DNA of 64,000 nucleotides from Monilinia fructicola (Eukaryota; Ascomycota; Leotiomycetes; Helotiales; Sclerotiniaceae), in NCBI GenBank assembly GCA_008692225.1, contig VICG01000015.1, positions 1,257,001 to 1,321,000 of the forward strand. Reading direction: 5' to 3'. Of this stretch, positions 36,962-48,714 are shown one piece after another. Under the pieces are notes generated by a model, which did no database searches, was not told the origin of the DNA, and saw only the letters and a program-made list of their open reading frames with translations. Made by a program: the position numbers and the translations under genes. Positions within the stretch are counted from its first letter, which is position 1. Each line of letters starts with the position of its first letter.

Positions 36962-38489
36962 ATGAATCGCTACCCAACCCCCCCATCGACCAGCTCTCCA
37001 AAACATACTGATCACGGATATCATTCTGGCCATGACTTGGAGCGACACGAACCCTCTATATACGAAAACATAGCACCAACAGAATCATACCCCTCCTCCC
37101 ACTCGCAACCCCAATCTCAACTCCAAGACCAAAAATCCACCATCAACTCCACCTTCACCACCGCCTCCACCGCTGTGCCTTCTTCAACCTCAGCATGGAC
37201 ATCTGGGCCTCCTGATAAAACCCCCCTCTACGAACGTGACGTAAATAACGTACACGATTTCCACGGCATAATCTCCCAAGATCCCTCATACAATCGTCCC
37301 ACCCAAATTGACGTCCCCAACATCTCTCCTTATAAAACTCATCCCCAAGAGCCGGTCTTGGAAAAGGGTTTCGGTGATGGGTATTTTGACAATAATCAGT
37401 CGGGAGCGCCTCAACCCCAACCTCACCGACCGGCACAAGAAACATATTGGCAAGAAACTTCTGACCCTCTTTCCCTTTCATACATAGCGCCTACCCAAAA
37501 CCAGCCTCAGCCTCAATCTCAACCCCAATATGAAAACCAACCCCAACCTCCCTACCCCGAACAATTCAACCCCTCTCACCCCACGTACCCGGGCCCACCG
37601 CCCCGCCGCTCCAGCTCCCCCATCCCAACCTCGCACGCCCTCCACTCGGCAACCAGCCCCAACAACCCCTACTACAACCCACCCCCCTGGTCACCATCCT
37701 GGCCTTCCCCCTCCCAAACCCACGCTGCTCCCCCACGGCCCCACCGACGCCGCTCCTCCCCCATCCCCGGGCACACGCCACCCCGCATCTCCTCTCCTCT
37801 CAAGAAGCCCCACTCCCCACACTCCGTCTCGCGCCCCCGGCCGCGCCCCGGCCTCGTGAAACGCATGGTTTCCCGCGTCCGAAGCTGGCTCTCCGCGCTC
37901 CTTTCCTGGGTGCGAGGAAACCCGCTCAAGAGCGGACTGTTAACATTCATTCCTCTGATGCTGGGAGCGGGCGTGGTGAAGACGGTGAAGGGCGTGAGGG
38001 CTTTCCTTGGGCATGGGGGATCCAAGAAGAAAGGGACGGGGGGGAAAGATGGGAAGGGGGAAGGAGTGGGAAGTCCGACGGCAAAAGTAGAAAAGAAATG
38101 GCACGAGGAGATATTTGGGGATTTCAAGGGATTTGCGGGGTCCAAGGGGGGGTCGTTGGATGGATTCTTGATGATTGTTCATATGTTGGTGTGAGTAAAC
38201 TTTCTCTTCTTTCTATCTCTTCCTCGACCCACCATTCCCGCCTCATCCAATCTCCCACGCGCCCTTCCGTCACCCTTCAGACACCGAAGCGACGATCCCC
38301 CCTTGACCCTCTTCCTGAGACCGCATTGACTACTTTCACATTTCATAACCCGTCCCCCTCATAACCTCTCCAGACCCACTCTAACCCCGCACCCACAGAA
38401 ACCACTACTGCAAACTCTCACCCTCCAACATTCCCCGCGCGGCCTCCATCCTCCTCGAACTCTATTTTCTCGATTTGAAAAAACTCTAA
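36962..38489 (+). CDS. Proline-rich orphan protein with conserved helical C-terminus
   Basis: Two exons, 36962-38190 and 38399-38489, give 439 residues. The first 300 or so are disordered, rich in Pro, Ser and Gln. From about residue 300 an Arg-rich stretch (KRMVSRVRSWLSALLSWVRG) and a hydrophobic GLLTFIPLMLGAGVV segment appear, then a Lys/Gly-rich linker, then KKWHEEIFGDFKGFAG. Splicing GGT|GTGAGT to CCCACAG restores the ending MLVNHYCKLSPSNIPRAASI and LELYFLDLKKL. The well-behaved exon 2 supports this model over the shorter read-through frame, which ends at 38194. The C-terminus has the look of a conserved fungal domain but I cannot name it. Membrane or nuclear location is open. Confidence 0.7.
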
Positions 38490-39330
38490 TTCTCGTTTAC
38501 TTATAATCACGATATATTTCATGTCCTTCATGTCTTTCATGTCTTTCTGTCCCTGCATCTCTTCTCTTCTCTTCTCTTCTTTCCCTTTCTCTTCTCTCCT
38601 CTCTCTCCTTTCCCTTTCTCTTCTTTCCCGTCCCACATTTCCAAGGAAAGCGCCTCCCTCATATCAAACAAGTAATAACGCCTCATATCTATCTATATGC
38701 GCTCAACATACCATGTCGATTCGCTCATCACATCAACGCCGCAAGCATCTGCGATCCCAAGCATCCCCGATCCAACGACCCAACAACGAAGCAGACGAAC
38801 GCACGCACAATGAATGCACCACGCAAACGCGACTCCGTAAGGAATGAAGGAGTTAGACTGCAAAAATGAAGGAATTAGACTGCAAAACCTCTAAGATACA
38901 ATTCCCCACGAATCCGCGAACGATCAGTATCCAAATCCGTGTTAGATCAAATTAAATATCAAAATCAAATGACTCCCACAAAATCTACATAAAGAAAGGA
39001 TATCCATCCCTGAACTTGCATGCATGTCTCTAAGTAATTTCCCATTCGTTCCGTGACCTATATCTGTTGATATCCGTGACGTGCTACTCGCTCTAACCTT
39101 GATATACAAACACAAAACAAACTCCACCCCATCCCATCCCATCCCATCCCATGCTTGTGCATGTGCGTGTGCGTGTGCGTGCGCTCTATGATAATCCTAT
39201 TTTATCCGTAACATAATATAAACTCCCGCAAGTATCGTTTCCGTGACAAAAAATCGTGCTTCGAGAATTCGTATGTGAATATGTGAACATGCGGACATGT
39301 CAAAGGCTGAAAGAGTAGAAAGGGGCAAGA
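38490..39330. other. Spacer between convergent genes
   Basis: No gene supported. It carries ATGTCTTTC and TTCTC repeats (38515-38630), a CCCAT run at 39124-39151 and a TGTGCG run at 39155-39182. It serves as the 3' region for both the proline-rich gene and the histidine kinase. Confidence 0.5.
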
Positions 39331-42300
39331 TCAGGTAATTCCATTGTGGGCACTGAAATGTTCGTGTGAGAAGGCCGCGTGTGCAGAGCCCGGATTGGGC
39401 AGACTCGCTCCTCGCGTTCGTGAATTCATATGTGACGGATGGCCATTCGAAGGAAGCCCGTTTGCGGCATCCTTATTCTTAGCCCTGGCGTTTGACGTCC
39501 TCCTGGCGCCATAATCATTTTGCGTGTTCGAGTCTACTTTGATCGCGTCCAACATTCTTAAATCTGCCGTTGTCGCGGCCAGATCTGTAGAAGATGTCTC
39601 AATTCCATTCTCATGATATCTCCTCACTAGTCTCTCGATTTGTTGAAGCATATCTTGTATACGATATGGTTTAGTCGTTACATCGTCCATACCTGCATCT
39701 ATTGTGCTCATTATTTGATCTGCGCCCATTATTAGCACTTCTTCACCCTCGCCTCAATTGAACTTGATTTGAAATCAAACTCAAAGTCGACGGCTGACTG
39801 GATATAGATATGATTGGGCGATGAAGTAGAAGGGTGTGGGATATGTAGATAAAGAAACTCAACGCACCCTTCCTAGCATTGGCCGTGACAGCAATAATCG
39901 GCACATGCCCCTTTATCATCCCCCTCCCTCTCCCACCTTCGAATCTGTTTTACACACGTGATACCATCCATAACGGGCATTTCCAAATCCATTAATATAA
40001 GGTTGAGTTTCTGCTTCTTAATTCAGAATCATGTTAGTAAATCTTCAATTAATTCATCCAGCTCCCGTGCCCATTCCTTTCCCCTAACAGAAATCCACTA
40101 CTGGAACCATCCTGGCAGCAATCTCAAATAAGCAAGAAAAGGACATGATAAGACATACCGGTTTTGAGCTTCCCGGGTCGCCATCTCCAACCCAGAAAGC
40201 CGTTTCTTTCAAGAACTCCAAGGCTTCACCGCCATGATTCGCAACGAGAACTGCAAACCCCTCTTTCCTCAAACTCTTGACCAAAACTTTCTGATTTAGC
40301 AAATTGTCCTCCACAACCAAAACCTGCAGTTGCATCTCCTCACCCTCTCCCTCCCCGTCCCGCGGCTTCACAGTCTGTAGCCCAGAGCTCCTCTTTTTAA
40401 CCGGCGCCGGCCTGATCGGAACCTTCACATCCTCTCCCATCACTCTCGATCCACCCACGCAATTATGTACTAAATTCTCATGACTCAAACTCGATATTTC
40501 AAATCCACAGGCCTCTCTCAAAGCGTCCTCTCTGAGCTCCATCTGAAGATCCTTCCCGCCTCCCTCTTCCGAAGCCCTTCTGCCATTTGGAGGCGTTGTC
40601 CTCCTCGTCTTGACGTAAAACTGAAACGTGCTCCCCTTCCCCCGCTCAGAATGAACACCAATCTCCCCACCTTGCATCTCCGTAAGCTGTCTGGAAATAA
40701 AAAGACCCAATCCACTACCCCCATATTGCACGTGCGTTTTCGGGGATGCTTGCATAAAGAGATGAAAAAGATTGGCCTTTTCTTTTTCCGAGAGGCCACG
40801 GCCAGAATCGGTGACTGTGATGGATATATAAAGGACCTCTCCATTCCCCCACTCGCCTTTCACGGTTTGATCAGAGCTGTTCTGATGTTTGGGTACATAT
40901 TCGACGATGGTTTTATGAGAAGAAGGCTTCTCTAGAGAGGCAGCCATGGTGACGGTGATTTCGCGGACTTTTTCGGTACGGGTAAATTTGATGGCATTGG
41001 TCATGAGGTTCAAGAGGACTTGGAGAACTCGGCTGGGATCTAAAAGGGTCCAGTGTACTTCAAGTTCTTTTATCGAATTGTCTTGGATGAAGTTCAGTTT
41101 TGTATCGGCTTGTTTGAGTTCCGATTCAAACATCTTGAGAGCGTTATTTATGATATGTACTGGCTGAGAAGCTTCGGGGGATACAACGAGAAGATTGCTG
41201 TCTAATCTTGAAAGGGTTAAGATGTCATCGATGATGCGTTTTTGATGCATGGCACAGTAAATTATTGTGTCCGTGGCTTCAATGGCATCGTCTATCAGAT
41301 AAGTTGGCAGCTCGGCGGATAGCAGTTCACGAATTTTCCCAGCTCCAATGAACTGGTTGATGGAATCTTTATATTCGTGCAGCGAAAAAAGAATTTCGTC
41401 GGCGCAACCTATTAATGCTGACAATGGATTCCGCATTTCATGGGACGTCATATCAATGAACCTCTCCTGCTGCTTCTTCATTTCCAGCGCTTGTTCCATT
41501 CTGGCTCGTAATTGATTTTCCGACCATTTCAGTTCCGAAATATCCGTAATGCAACTCATGATCGTAGAAACATTACCTTCACTGTCGAGGTCAGGGTACA
41601 TAGAAAGCATTATATTGAGATTCCGTCCACTGCTCTTCGCCATCAATGTTTAACTCAGGGGCTTTCCAAGGTTTATCAATTCGAGTATGGAGGGTGCGTG
41701 CTTTTTTCTCTTCAACAACTTCAGCCCAAGCCTCCGTCACTGGCTTAAATTCTCCGGGCATTAACACACTCTCCCAACTAACCTTCGAGCTTCCAACATC
41801 GAGTTTTGTTAGATGTCTCCAGAGGTCATTTGCTGACAAGGCAGTTCCATCAACACTTAAGATGGCAAGTCCGACAGGGGTTCGAGTTGCAAACCGTGCA
41901 AAATTCGCTTGGCTCTCCGAGAGTTGCTGAGATAAGAATTCCCGATCTAATGCTTCCTGTTTGGCCAGTGCTAGGCGCCTTTCAACTTCCTGTCGGAGGA
42001 TGATAGCAGAAACTTGAGGAGTTGTGACTTGCTGTGATAACATTTGTATCCACTCTTGATAATCTTTATCGTATGGCCTTCGAGGATTCAACGCAAGAAC
42101 AAGAAAAGCAAGAACACTTTGTGTCTCGGAGTCCATTAGTGGACAAATTACTACATGAGTTGGTTCGCCAAATCCTCGACAATTTATCTCACCCAGCTTT
42201 TGCTTCACCTCGGGACCCAGAGGCACCAAGATAGTTTCCATTTTGTCCATCGCTTCGCTGAACGGTGCAGTCAACCAGTTTTGGTCATATGCTATATCAA

Positions 42301-43208
42301 AAGTCGAAGGTGCAATTGAATGCCCCTCTGGTATACCAACAGAGCCTTCCAGACTGCAAGGTACAGATGGCGTAGGTGTTGTTGGTGGAATGGGATTTGA
42401 TGCTTCCGAAGTTTCGGCAACTGAATATAGTAAGCACACAGGCGCATCCTTCTCGGCCAATTCAAGACCTTGAATCAGATGGTCCCAAAGATCACGAATA
42501 GTTTTAGCTTTAGACAACTGCTCGCCAAGAGCACGAAGGATAAACATTCGTCTATCCCCAAGAACCTGACGCGTAGTTTCATCGATTGTTGCATGTATAG
42601 CAATGACATATCCTTCCTCGCAAACAATTGGTACGAATTTATAAGTCATGTAAGTTTCCTCTTCGAAGCCGTGGCGTTGGATCAAAAGGAGGGCATTTTC
42701 TTGAATAACTCCTTCGCCTGTTTCCTTTTGACTTTCAAGAAGGGGGCCGAAAAAGTCCCCAGACCTCAGCGAGTCCAACGCATGGATCTTGACCTAGCAA
42801 TGCAGGATGTTTACGTCCAATGAGCTCAGTGTATGGTTCATTGTAGACGATTGCATTATAATCTCCCCACATGACAACGGCCTTTCCACTTGGTCAGTCA
42901 TCAGATTATCCATCTCAAACGAATCAACAACAAGAAAGATCCGTGAAAGCCAGGAAACAAATAGAACACTCACCGGTTTTGGATCTGCGAAACACAAAAG
43001 TACCATTGAACGAAGCTGCTTTGGCCAACCACTCATAGGTCCCAAGGGACTTTTTCTTCCAATCTACATCAACAGTAAATTGTTGAAATGGAGTCAACTC
43101 AACCGTACGTGGTTCTGATATCCAATCGACAATTTTCCGTCTCTGCTTCGTATCCCCTGCACGCACTGCCCCTGATGTAACTTGCTGTGTTGAGGTGACT
43201 GGATCCAT
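39331..43208 (-). CDS. Hybrid histidine kinase (PAS-GAF-PAS-HisKA-HATPase-REC)
   Basis: Sensor kinase of a multistep phosphorelay. Exons on the minus strand: 43208-42974, 42881-40159, 40013-39868 and 39719-39331, about 1,160 residues. Order: N-terminal PAS-like region (SPLGPMSGWPKQLRSMVLL, then VVMWGDYNAIVYNEPYTELI), GAF-like region, second PAS (TPVGLAILSVDGTALSAND), HisKA with phospho-acceptor His in SHEMRNPLSALIG, HATPase with the N box NLMTNAIKFTR and G boxes DSGRGLSEK and GGSGLGLFISRQ, then a receiver domain (VVEDN, acceptor Asp in LILMDLEMPVMDG, Lys in TTKPYRI). Indels interrupt it: extra T at 43051-43055, a shift near 42790, an extra G at 41594-41596 and an extra C at 39920-39924 (all as + strand bases). 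With these removed all domains are intact. No membrane segment is seen, so it is probably a cytosolic sensor. I did not assign a fungal kinase class. Confidence 0.85.
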
Positions 43209-44027
43209 GTTAAGCCTCAGAGAGACCCTGTCCCCTCTCTCCTTTACTCAAGTCAAGAAGTATCAAGTCACGACTGACAACCTAGTATCTTGCTCCAAAT
43301 AAAGAATCCACCAATTCATGAGATTGTAGCAATTGCGGTCTAGAAACGAGCAAGACTGATCCCACAAAAATAGCGTAAAGACAAGCCTTGACGTTTCATC
43401 AAAACTGAGGCATCAGTGACGTCGTGCGTGCTTGATCATTGATGTTCAACATACAACATCCAAGAACCTTGAGCTTGAGATGATTAAGAAGATAGAAAAG
43501 ATTGAAAAGGTTGACATGACCCTGGAATGCCGAAGGCCGCGATGACATAAACTAAAAAAATTTGGTCTATCAGAAAAAAAAAAGAATTATTAAATAGAAA
43601 AAAAGGAGTGCCCGACTCGTGTGGCGATAGATTTTTGGAAGTTTGAAAGGCACTAGCAAGTGTTCTAGAACGAGGTTCTAGCGTTTAACCTATCGGAATC
43701 ACCAAAACCCAATCGGAGTAACGATTCACGTGCAGTAGTGCTAAGATCACCTTGGGCATGACAAATCTGTTTTGGTATCTATTCAGTAGGTACTTACTTC
43801 ATGTTGATCAAGGCCCCGATGTTCGTAGAAATATCGTTCTGTAGTGAAATTTACTTGAGCTTCCTCATTTGTTGGTCACAGGAGTCCGACGTACACACAA
43901 CACACATAGTCTTGAATCTCAAATGATGGTTGGGAAGCGCGCGTGTGTGTAATTCAATATTGGAGGCAATAAAACGGTGGAGATAGGATATGGGTTACAT
44001 GAGCTTGCTGATATCCGAAATTCATAT
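43209..44027. other. Upstream region of the histidine kinase
   Basis: No gene supported. A GTGACGTC (CRE-like) core lies near 43416-43424, and A-rich runs occur at 43553-43605. This is where the kinase promoter should be, with the 3' end of the F-box gene on the far side. Confidence 0.45.
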
Positions 44028-45170
44028 TCACACATCATCCGAGAAGACGATTTTGCCATCATTGTTGAATGGATGGTCCTCCGAATAGCTCTCCCCATCA
44101 GGATGATCAGCTATGCCAAACTTTAGGTTTTCCCCCTGTACACACGAATCGTGAGATTGATACATCACCTGGTGAAAATGATGCTTTATATGTGGGTGGG
44201 AATAGCTGAAGTCGTGTGATTTAAGCTCATCGCGTCGTCTTTTCTCAGTAACGCAAAGTATGGCTTGGCCTAAAGTTGCAGGAGTATGGTTGGAGCCAAG
44301 CTCTCGAGCACACATATATTCTGCCCTTTCCGATTTTGTAAAAGTTTGGTCGTAGAGATAGACGAGATCCACAGGGTTATATTTAAGGAGATCTCTCACG
44401 AGATCTCGATAATGAACACCATCTCCCCAAGCAATTTTCTCCACCGCTTGAGAAGTGAAATTGTGTTGAGCTTGAATGGTCGAATCGGAAGGGTATAGAT
44501 CTATTTCAATAAGCTTGACCACATGTTGCAGAAACTCTTTCAGCTGCACAATTTCAATTGTAGTAAATGATTGTATCAAACGCAGGCGATGATCGCCATT
44601 CTCGGGTGGAGGAGACGGCATAAAATTCATAAACGTAATTGCATGTTGAGAATCTGGGTCAGATGGTAAATCGGGGTTGAAGTTGGTGTAAATATCGTCA
44701 TGGAATAGATTGCTGTAAATCCAATAATTATAGACAGCCCGGCGTAGACGCCGCTGCTCATGTGGACGAAGGAATCTCCGATTCTGGTAATCGACTCGCC
44801 ATCTGAACTGGGGGAAAATCTCAACCCATCTCGAAGCAACTCTACCAAACCTCACCATCTTGACCAATAGATGGGATGGAAGAGAAGGCTCATCTGAAAC
44901 TTTGAGAATTCGATCGAGAGTGTTGTCTCGACGTATTCCCGTGCTGATGACGCTCTTTGCTTTCGTTGATTCGTCGCTCATGACCAACTTCACCAAACTA
45001 GGAATTGGACCGTATGCATTCTCCAAAGCTTGTCTTATTATGGGCAAATATCTTCCACGTAGCGCATTGTAATTTCTTTTGGAAGTCTGGGAGAGATGGA
45101 GAATGTCAAGCAGGTCGGAATACTCGTATATCTTTTGTAGTAGCTCGGTTGAAAGCTTCGCGATAGCCAT
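44028..45170 (-). CDS. F-box-like domain protein
   Basis: A single open frame of 380 residues. It opens with MAIAKLSTELLQKIYEYSDL followed by DILHLSQTSKRNYNALRG, the F-box pattern (L-P/T-E-L-hydrophobic, then L-x-L-S-x-T-S-K), which in general docks a protein to Skp1 of an SCF ubiquitin ligase. The rest has no repeat such as WD40 or LRR that I can name. It contains YQNRRFLRPHEQRRLRRAVY, a form common in orphan fungal F-box proteins. The ATG at 45170 is the only good start. No introns or frame breaks. Substrate unknown. Confidence 0.78.
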   Translation of the reverse strand: MAIAKLSTELLQKIYEYSDLLDILHLSQTSKRNYNALRGRYLPIIRQALENAYGPIPSLVKLVMSDESTKAKSVISTGIRRDNTLDRILKVSDEPSLPSHLLVKMVRFGRVASRWVEIFPQFRWRVDYQNRRFLRPHEQRRLRRAVYNYWIYSNLFHDDIYTNFNPDLPSDPDSQHAITFMNFMPSPPPENGDHRLRLIQSFTTIEIVQLKEFLQHVVKLIEIDLYPSDSTIQAQHNFTSQAVEKIAWGDGVHYRDLVRDLLKYNPVDLVYLYDQTFTKSERAEYMCARELGSNHTPATLGQAILCVTEKRRRDELKSHDFSYSHPHIKHHFHQVMYQSHDSCVQGENLKFGIADHPDGESYSEDHPFNNDGKIVFSDDV

Positions 45171-46279
45171 TTTGGCGGTAGATCGATCTTTGGGATCTTT
45201 TGTTAGGTATTCTAATGTAGGGAACGAAAATGTTCCAAGACTGTTCGCAGATTGTCAGTGAACATGTCAAGATGACAGTTGGGATCAAGTTCGCTCACCT
45301 CTTTTTGATGAACACTTGTGCAATTCCGCTCCAAGGGGTTTTTTGTCAACGGCTGTTGGCTTTGAAGTATCTCAACTCTCCGCCCGATTCTCTATCAGCA
45401 GACTCGGGTGAAATTGATTTATGTATCGAAATATGACAGACGCTCTTCAGGAAGAGCGAGGACCGCAATGATGGATAGGTACAGATAAACCACCAACAAA
45501 CGGCAACAGCTTTATGAGAAGCTAATTCTGGAACACCCCGCCATTGGGGCTATAGGAAAGGCAAGTAGCATCTTTGGAGCTTCTACTGTTTAGAAATGAC
45601 AGTCTGAAGTGACTGGATATTGATTGATGAATCATAATGACTGTGATTAAAGAGGGAGACAGTAGCTCTGGATCAGGAAGTGATGATGATGTCTAACCTC
45701 ATCATGTTGCTTAGTAATAATTAAGAATGCAGATCATTATTGGGGACCACTGCACGGTGGATTGGTGGACTCTTTCAAAGTTTCAAATAACCTTACTTGT
45801 TGTATATGGATACCCCAAATTAGCATCACTTGCATAACCCTGGAGTACAGTACTTCGTGAAGGATTTCGAATCCCCGGCCCAGATCTTCTCCTCTCCAGA
45901 ACATATTGGTTTGGATTTATCGCTTCACAGCTTCTTCATTCAAGAGATACCCAATCTAAACACCCGGTCAATCAATGCTGCATTATTATATGATAACCAT
46001 ATTAGCCGCCTAGTCTTACATAGTACAACTCCTCAAAAAAAGATGCGATGTCCAGAACAACATATGCCATGAAAAATCTAGCCTTTCTACACAATATGCC
46101 CCGCCCAACCGTTTGACCAAACTTCCAAGGTTGTTAACCAAGTTGGATACTCTTTCTGTCCTATGGATCAGCCTGTCCATGTCCGCTCATATCTTTCTCC
46201 TGATAACTCCTAAAGTTTACAAGCTGTAATTATTACTTAAAAATGCGTGGAAATATCAAATCAAGACAAATCTTATCCA
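45171..46279. other. Spacer between the F-box gene and hda1
   Basis: No gene could be supported. The region probably holds the F-box promoter and the 3' end of hda1. An 80-codon frame at 45830-46072 has no recognised domain. Confidence 0.45.
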
Positions 46280-48714
46280 TCAATGCTCCATCATAGTCGA
46301 CGCCTCACCACCAGACGCAGGATTCTCATCTCCTACTGTCATCACAAAATCATGCCTCGTTTTCTCATCAAACTTCTCTTGCATCCAGTCCTTCGCGCTT
46401 AGTTCATGTCTACGCAACATTCTGACCAAACTCTTTTCCTCGCTCCGTACAACATTTCCAAAACGCTGTTTCTTGACCTTCCTGATATTTTCCTCATCTG
46501 TCCAGCATGCATGGTTCCCAGCAACGTAAATTTCGCTGTTTGCCTTGTACCAGCTGCTCAAACCTGAATCTGTTTCGCTCTTTACCGGTCGAAGACTACC
46601 AGTTATGAAAGCAAGCACACCGGCGATACGATGGCGGCAATCTCTAGAGGTGAGCAACTGCTTAACAGCGAGGTATGCATCGCCGACGCCCATAAGGAGG
46701 ATATTTTCCGACTCATATAGGTCAATAAAATTATCCCAGATATAGCAAGCGAGATCTTTCATTTGGACCTCAAGTTCGAAACTCGTGGGGCGAGGAGGAT
46801 AACTACGGGTGGCAGAAGGAAAGAAGTCAGAGGTCATCGGAATGTTGATATCCATCACGCCTATCTCGTTTATAGTAGCCCACTCAATATATTCAGGGAT
46901 TTGATCAAGCTAGATAGATTAGCCGCTTATATCTTCTTAAGCACGAACTCAGAAACTCACAATATATGCATTGTGTGTGGATACCTGAGCTGTAAGTGGA
47001 TCGGGAGCAGCTAATATTTCAGCCCTGCAGTGTGATTAGCACACATCATAAAAGAGGATGATGCAACTTACGGATCATGGATGATTATGAGTATCTTCTT
47101 TGCAAATTGGATCATTGGAGTGACCATGACTTGATTATCAAATGTTCTTGCAAGTTGATGTCGTTGGACCCATAAGGAAACCATCCCATGGTTTTGACTC
47201 AACACATTTCTCTGGTAATCTCGAACGACATCATCTACACGGACAGCTCCCTTGAACTGTGCTTCACTGTATTCGAACATTCCGGATCTCATACATTCCC
47301 AATATGGAGATTGATAAAACTTGACTTCCTCCAAAACCAATGCGGCTTGTTTACTTATGGGTGGGATTGGCTGTCTAATTGGTGGTTCTCCCATCAAGGT
47401 TTTTGCCACTGCGAGAGCGGAACGGGAAATTGCTGATAGATTATAGCCACCCTCTAGACAAACGGCAACCTTTCCACCAGCCAGTGACATGAGCATATGT
47501 GTCATGTGAGAGTAACAGCCAGGTGATACAAAACATCCTCCAAGTTCGTCCCCCGCGGCAGCGTCAAATCCTGCCGAGATGATAACAAGATCTGGATCAT
47601 ACTCTTGAGCGATAGGCATGACGATCTTTTGGAAAGCTGCCATGTACTCTCCATCTCCCATTCCTTGACTAGCCCATCCGATATTGACATTCTTCCCAAG
47701 ACCGGCCCCGCGACCAACCTTGTCATTATTCCCATCAGGGATGCTGAGATCATCGGGCTGACCTGGATAGAAATTTCCGTTATCGTACACATGAATCGAG
47801 ATGTATAGGACGTTTGGATCGTCATAAAACATGTTCTGGGTGCCATTTCCGTGATGAATGTCCCAATCCACAATCAAAACCTTCTTACACTTATCAGGAT
47901 AATCCATCAAACAGATTTTGGCAGCGATAGGTACGTTGTTGAAGATACAGAATCCCAACGCGGCATCCGCTTCGGCATGGTGCCCAGGTGGCCGAATAAC
48001 AGCAATAGCATTTCTTACGTTTCCCACGACAACCTGTTTGCAGATTTCTATCGCACCGCCGGCAGAGATCAAGGCAGCTTCGTACGTACAAAGTCCAACA
48101 TATAGAGAAGTCCGGCCAATGTCCATAGTCACATTCATCTCACGTAGTTCTTCCGAGGTTTTACATGATAAAGCCTGAACCCATTCGTAGTGCATCGCCG
48201 TATGCATTGTACAAATTTCTGCTTTCGTGGCTTCTCTTGCTGCGATGCGGCACATGTACTTGTTAGGTGCTTCCACGAGAATCTTTTCAAGGTTTTCTAC
48301 GTTGCCAGTATAGAGCAAGCCGGCATTTTTAAAAGCTCTCATTATTGATTCTATTCGTCGAGGGTCTTCAGGATGTGGTCCGTTATCTGAGAAGTCACCG
48401 CTAGCGTGTAGCTTCATTCGATCGTCATAACAACACCCTGTAGGTAGATATGCTTGACGTGGAGTAGCTATAATCTTCATATCCTCAGATGAAGACGATG
48501 AGTACATTTCATCGTCGTGGTCCAGCTCATCATAGGTGACGTGGGCATTTTCCGTAGACGTTAGGAATCTAGGGTCAACATAACCATTACCATTTGATAT
48601 CGTTCCATTGGTAGATGCCCCCTGGTTATTATCATGTACCTGCATATCTAAATCACTCCCTCCAAGCGACAATGGGGGCCTATTGTCGCCATTGGAAGTA
48701 GAGCGAAACGTCAC
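46280..48714 (-). CDS. hda1: Class II histone deacetylase with Arb2-like C-terminus
   Basis: Zinc-dependent lysine deacetylase that represses transcription in the nucleus. Exons: up to 47072, then 47024-46961, then 46909-46280. The catalytic core is complete: RPPGHHAEADAALGFCIFNN, DWDIHHGNGTQNMFY with zinc-binding Asp and His, the third ligand in SAGFDAAAGD, and LEGGYN. After the core the spliced segment PDPLTAQVSTHNAY joins IPEYIEWAINEIGVMDINIP and runs to the end, matching the Arb2-like domain of fungal Hda1. No indel is needed. The N-terminus is not resolved: the frame reaches 48714 with no ATG, and an acceptor-like CCTAG precedes it, so either an upstream exon supplies the start or translation begins at the in-frame ATG at 48645. 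Confidence 0.93.
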
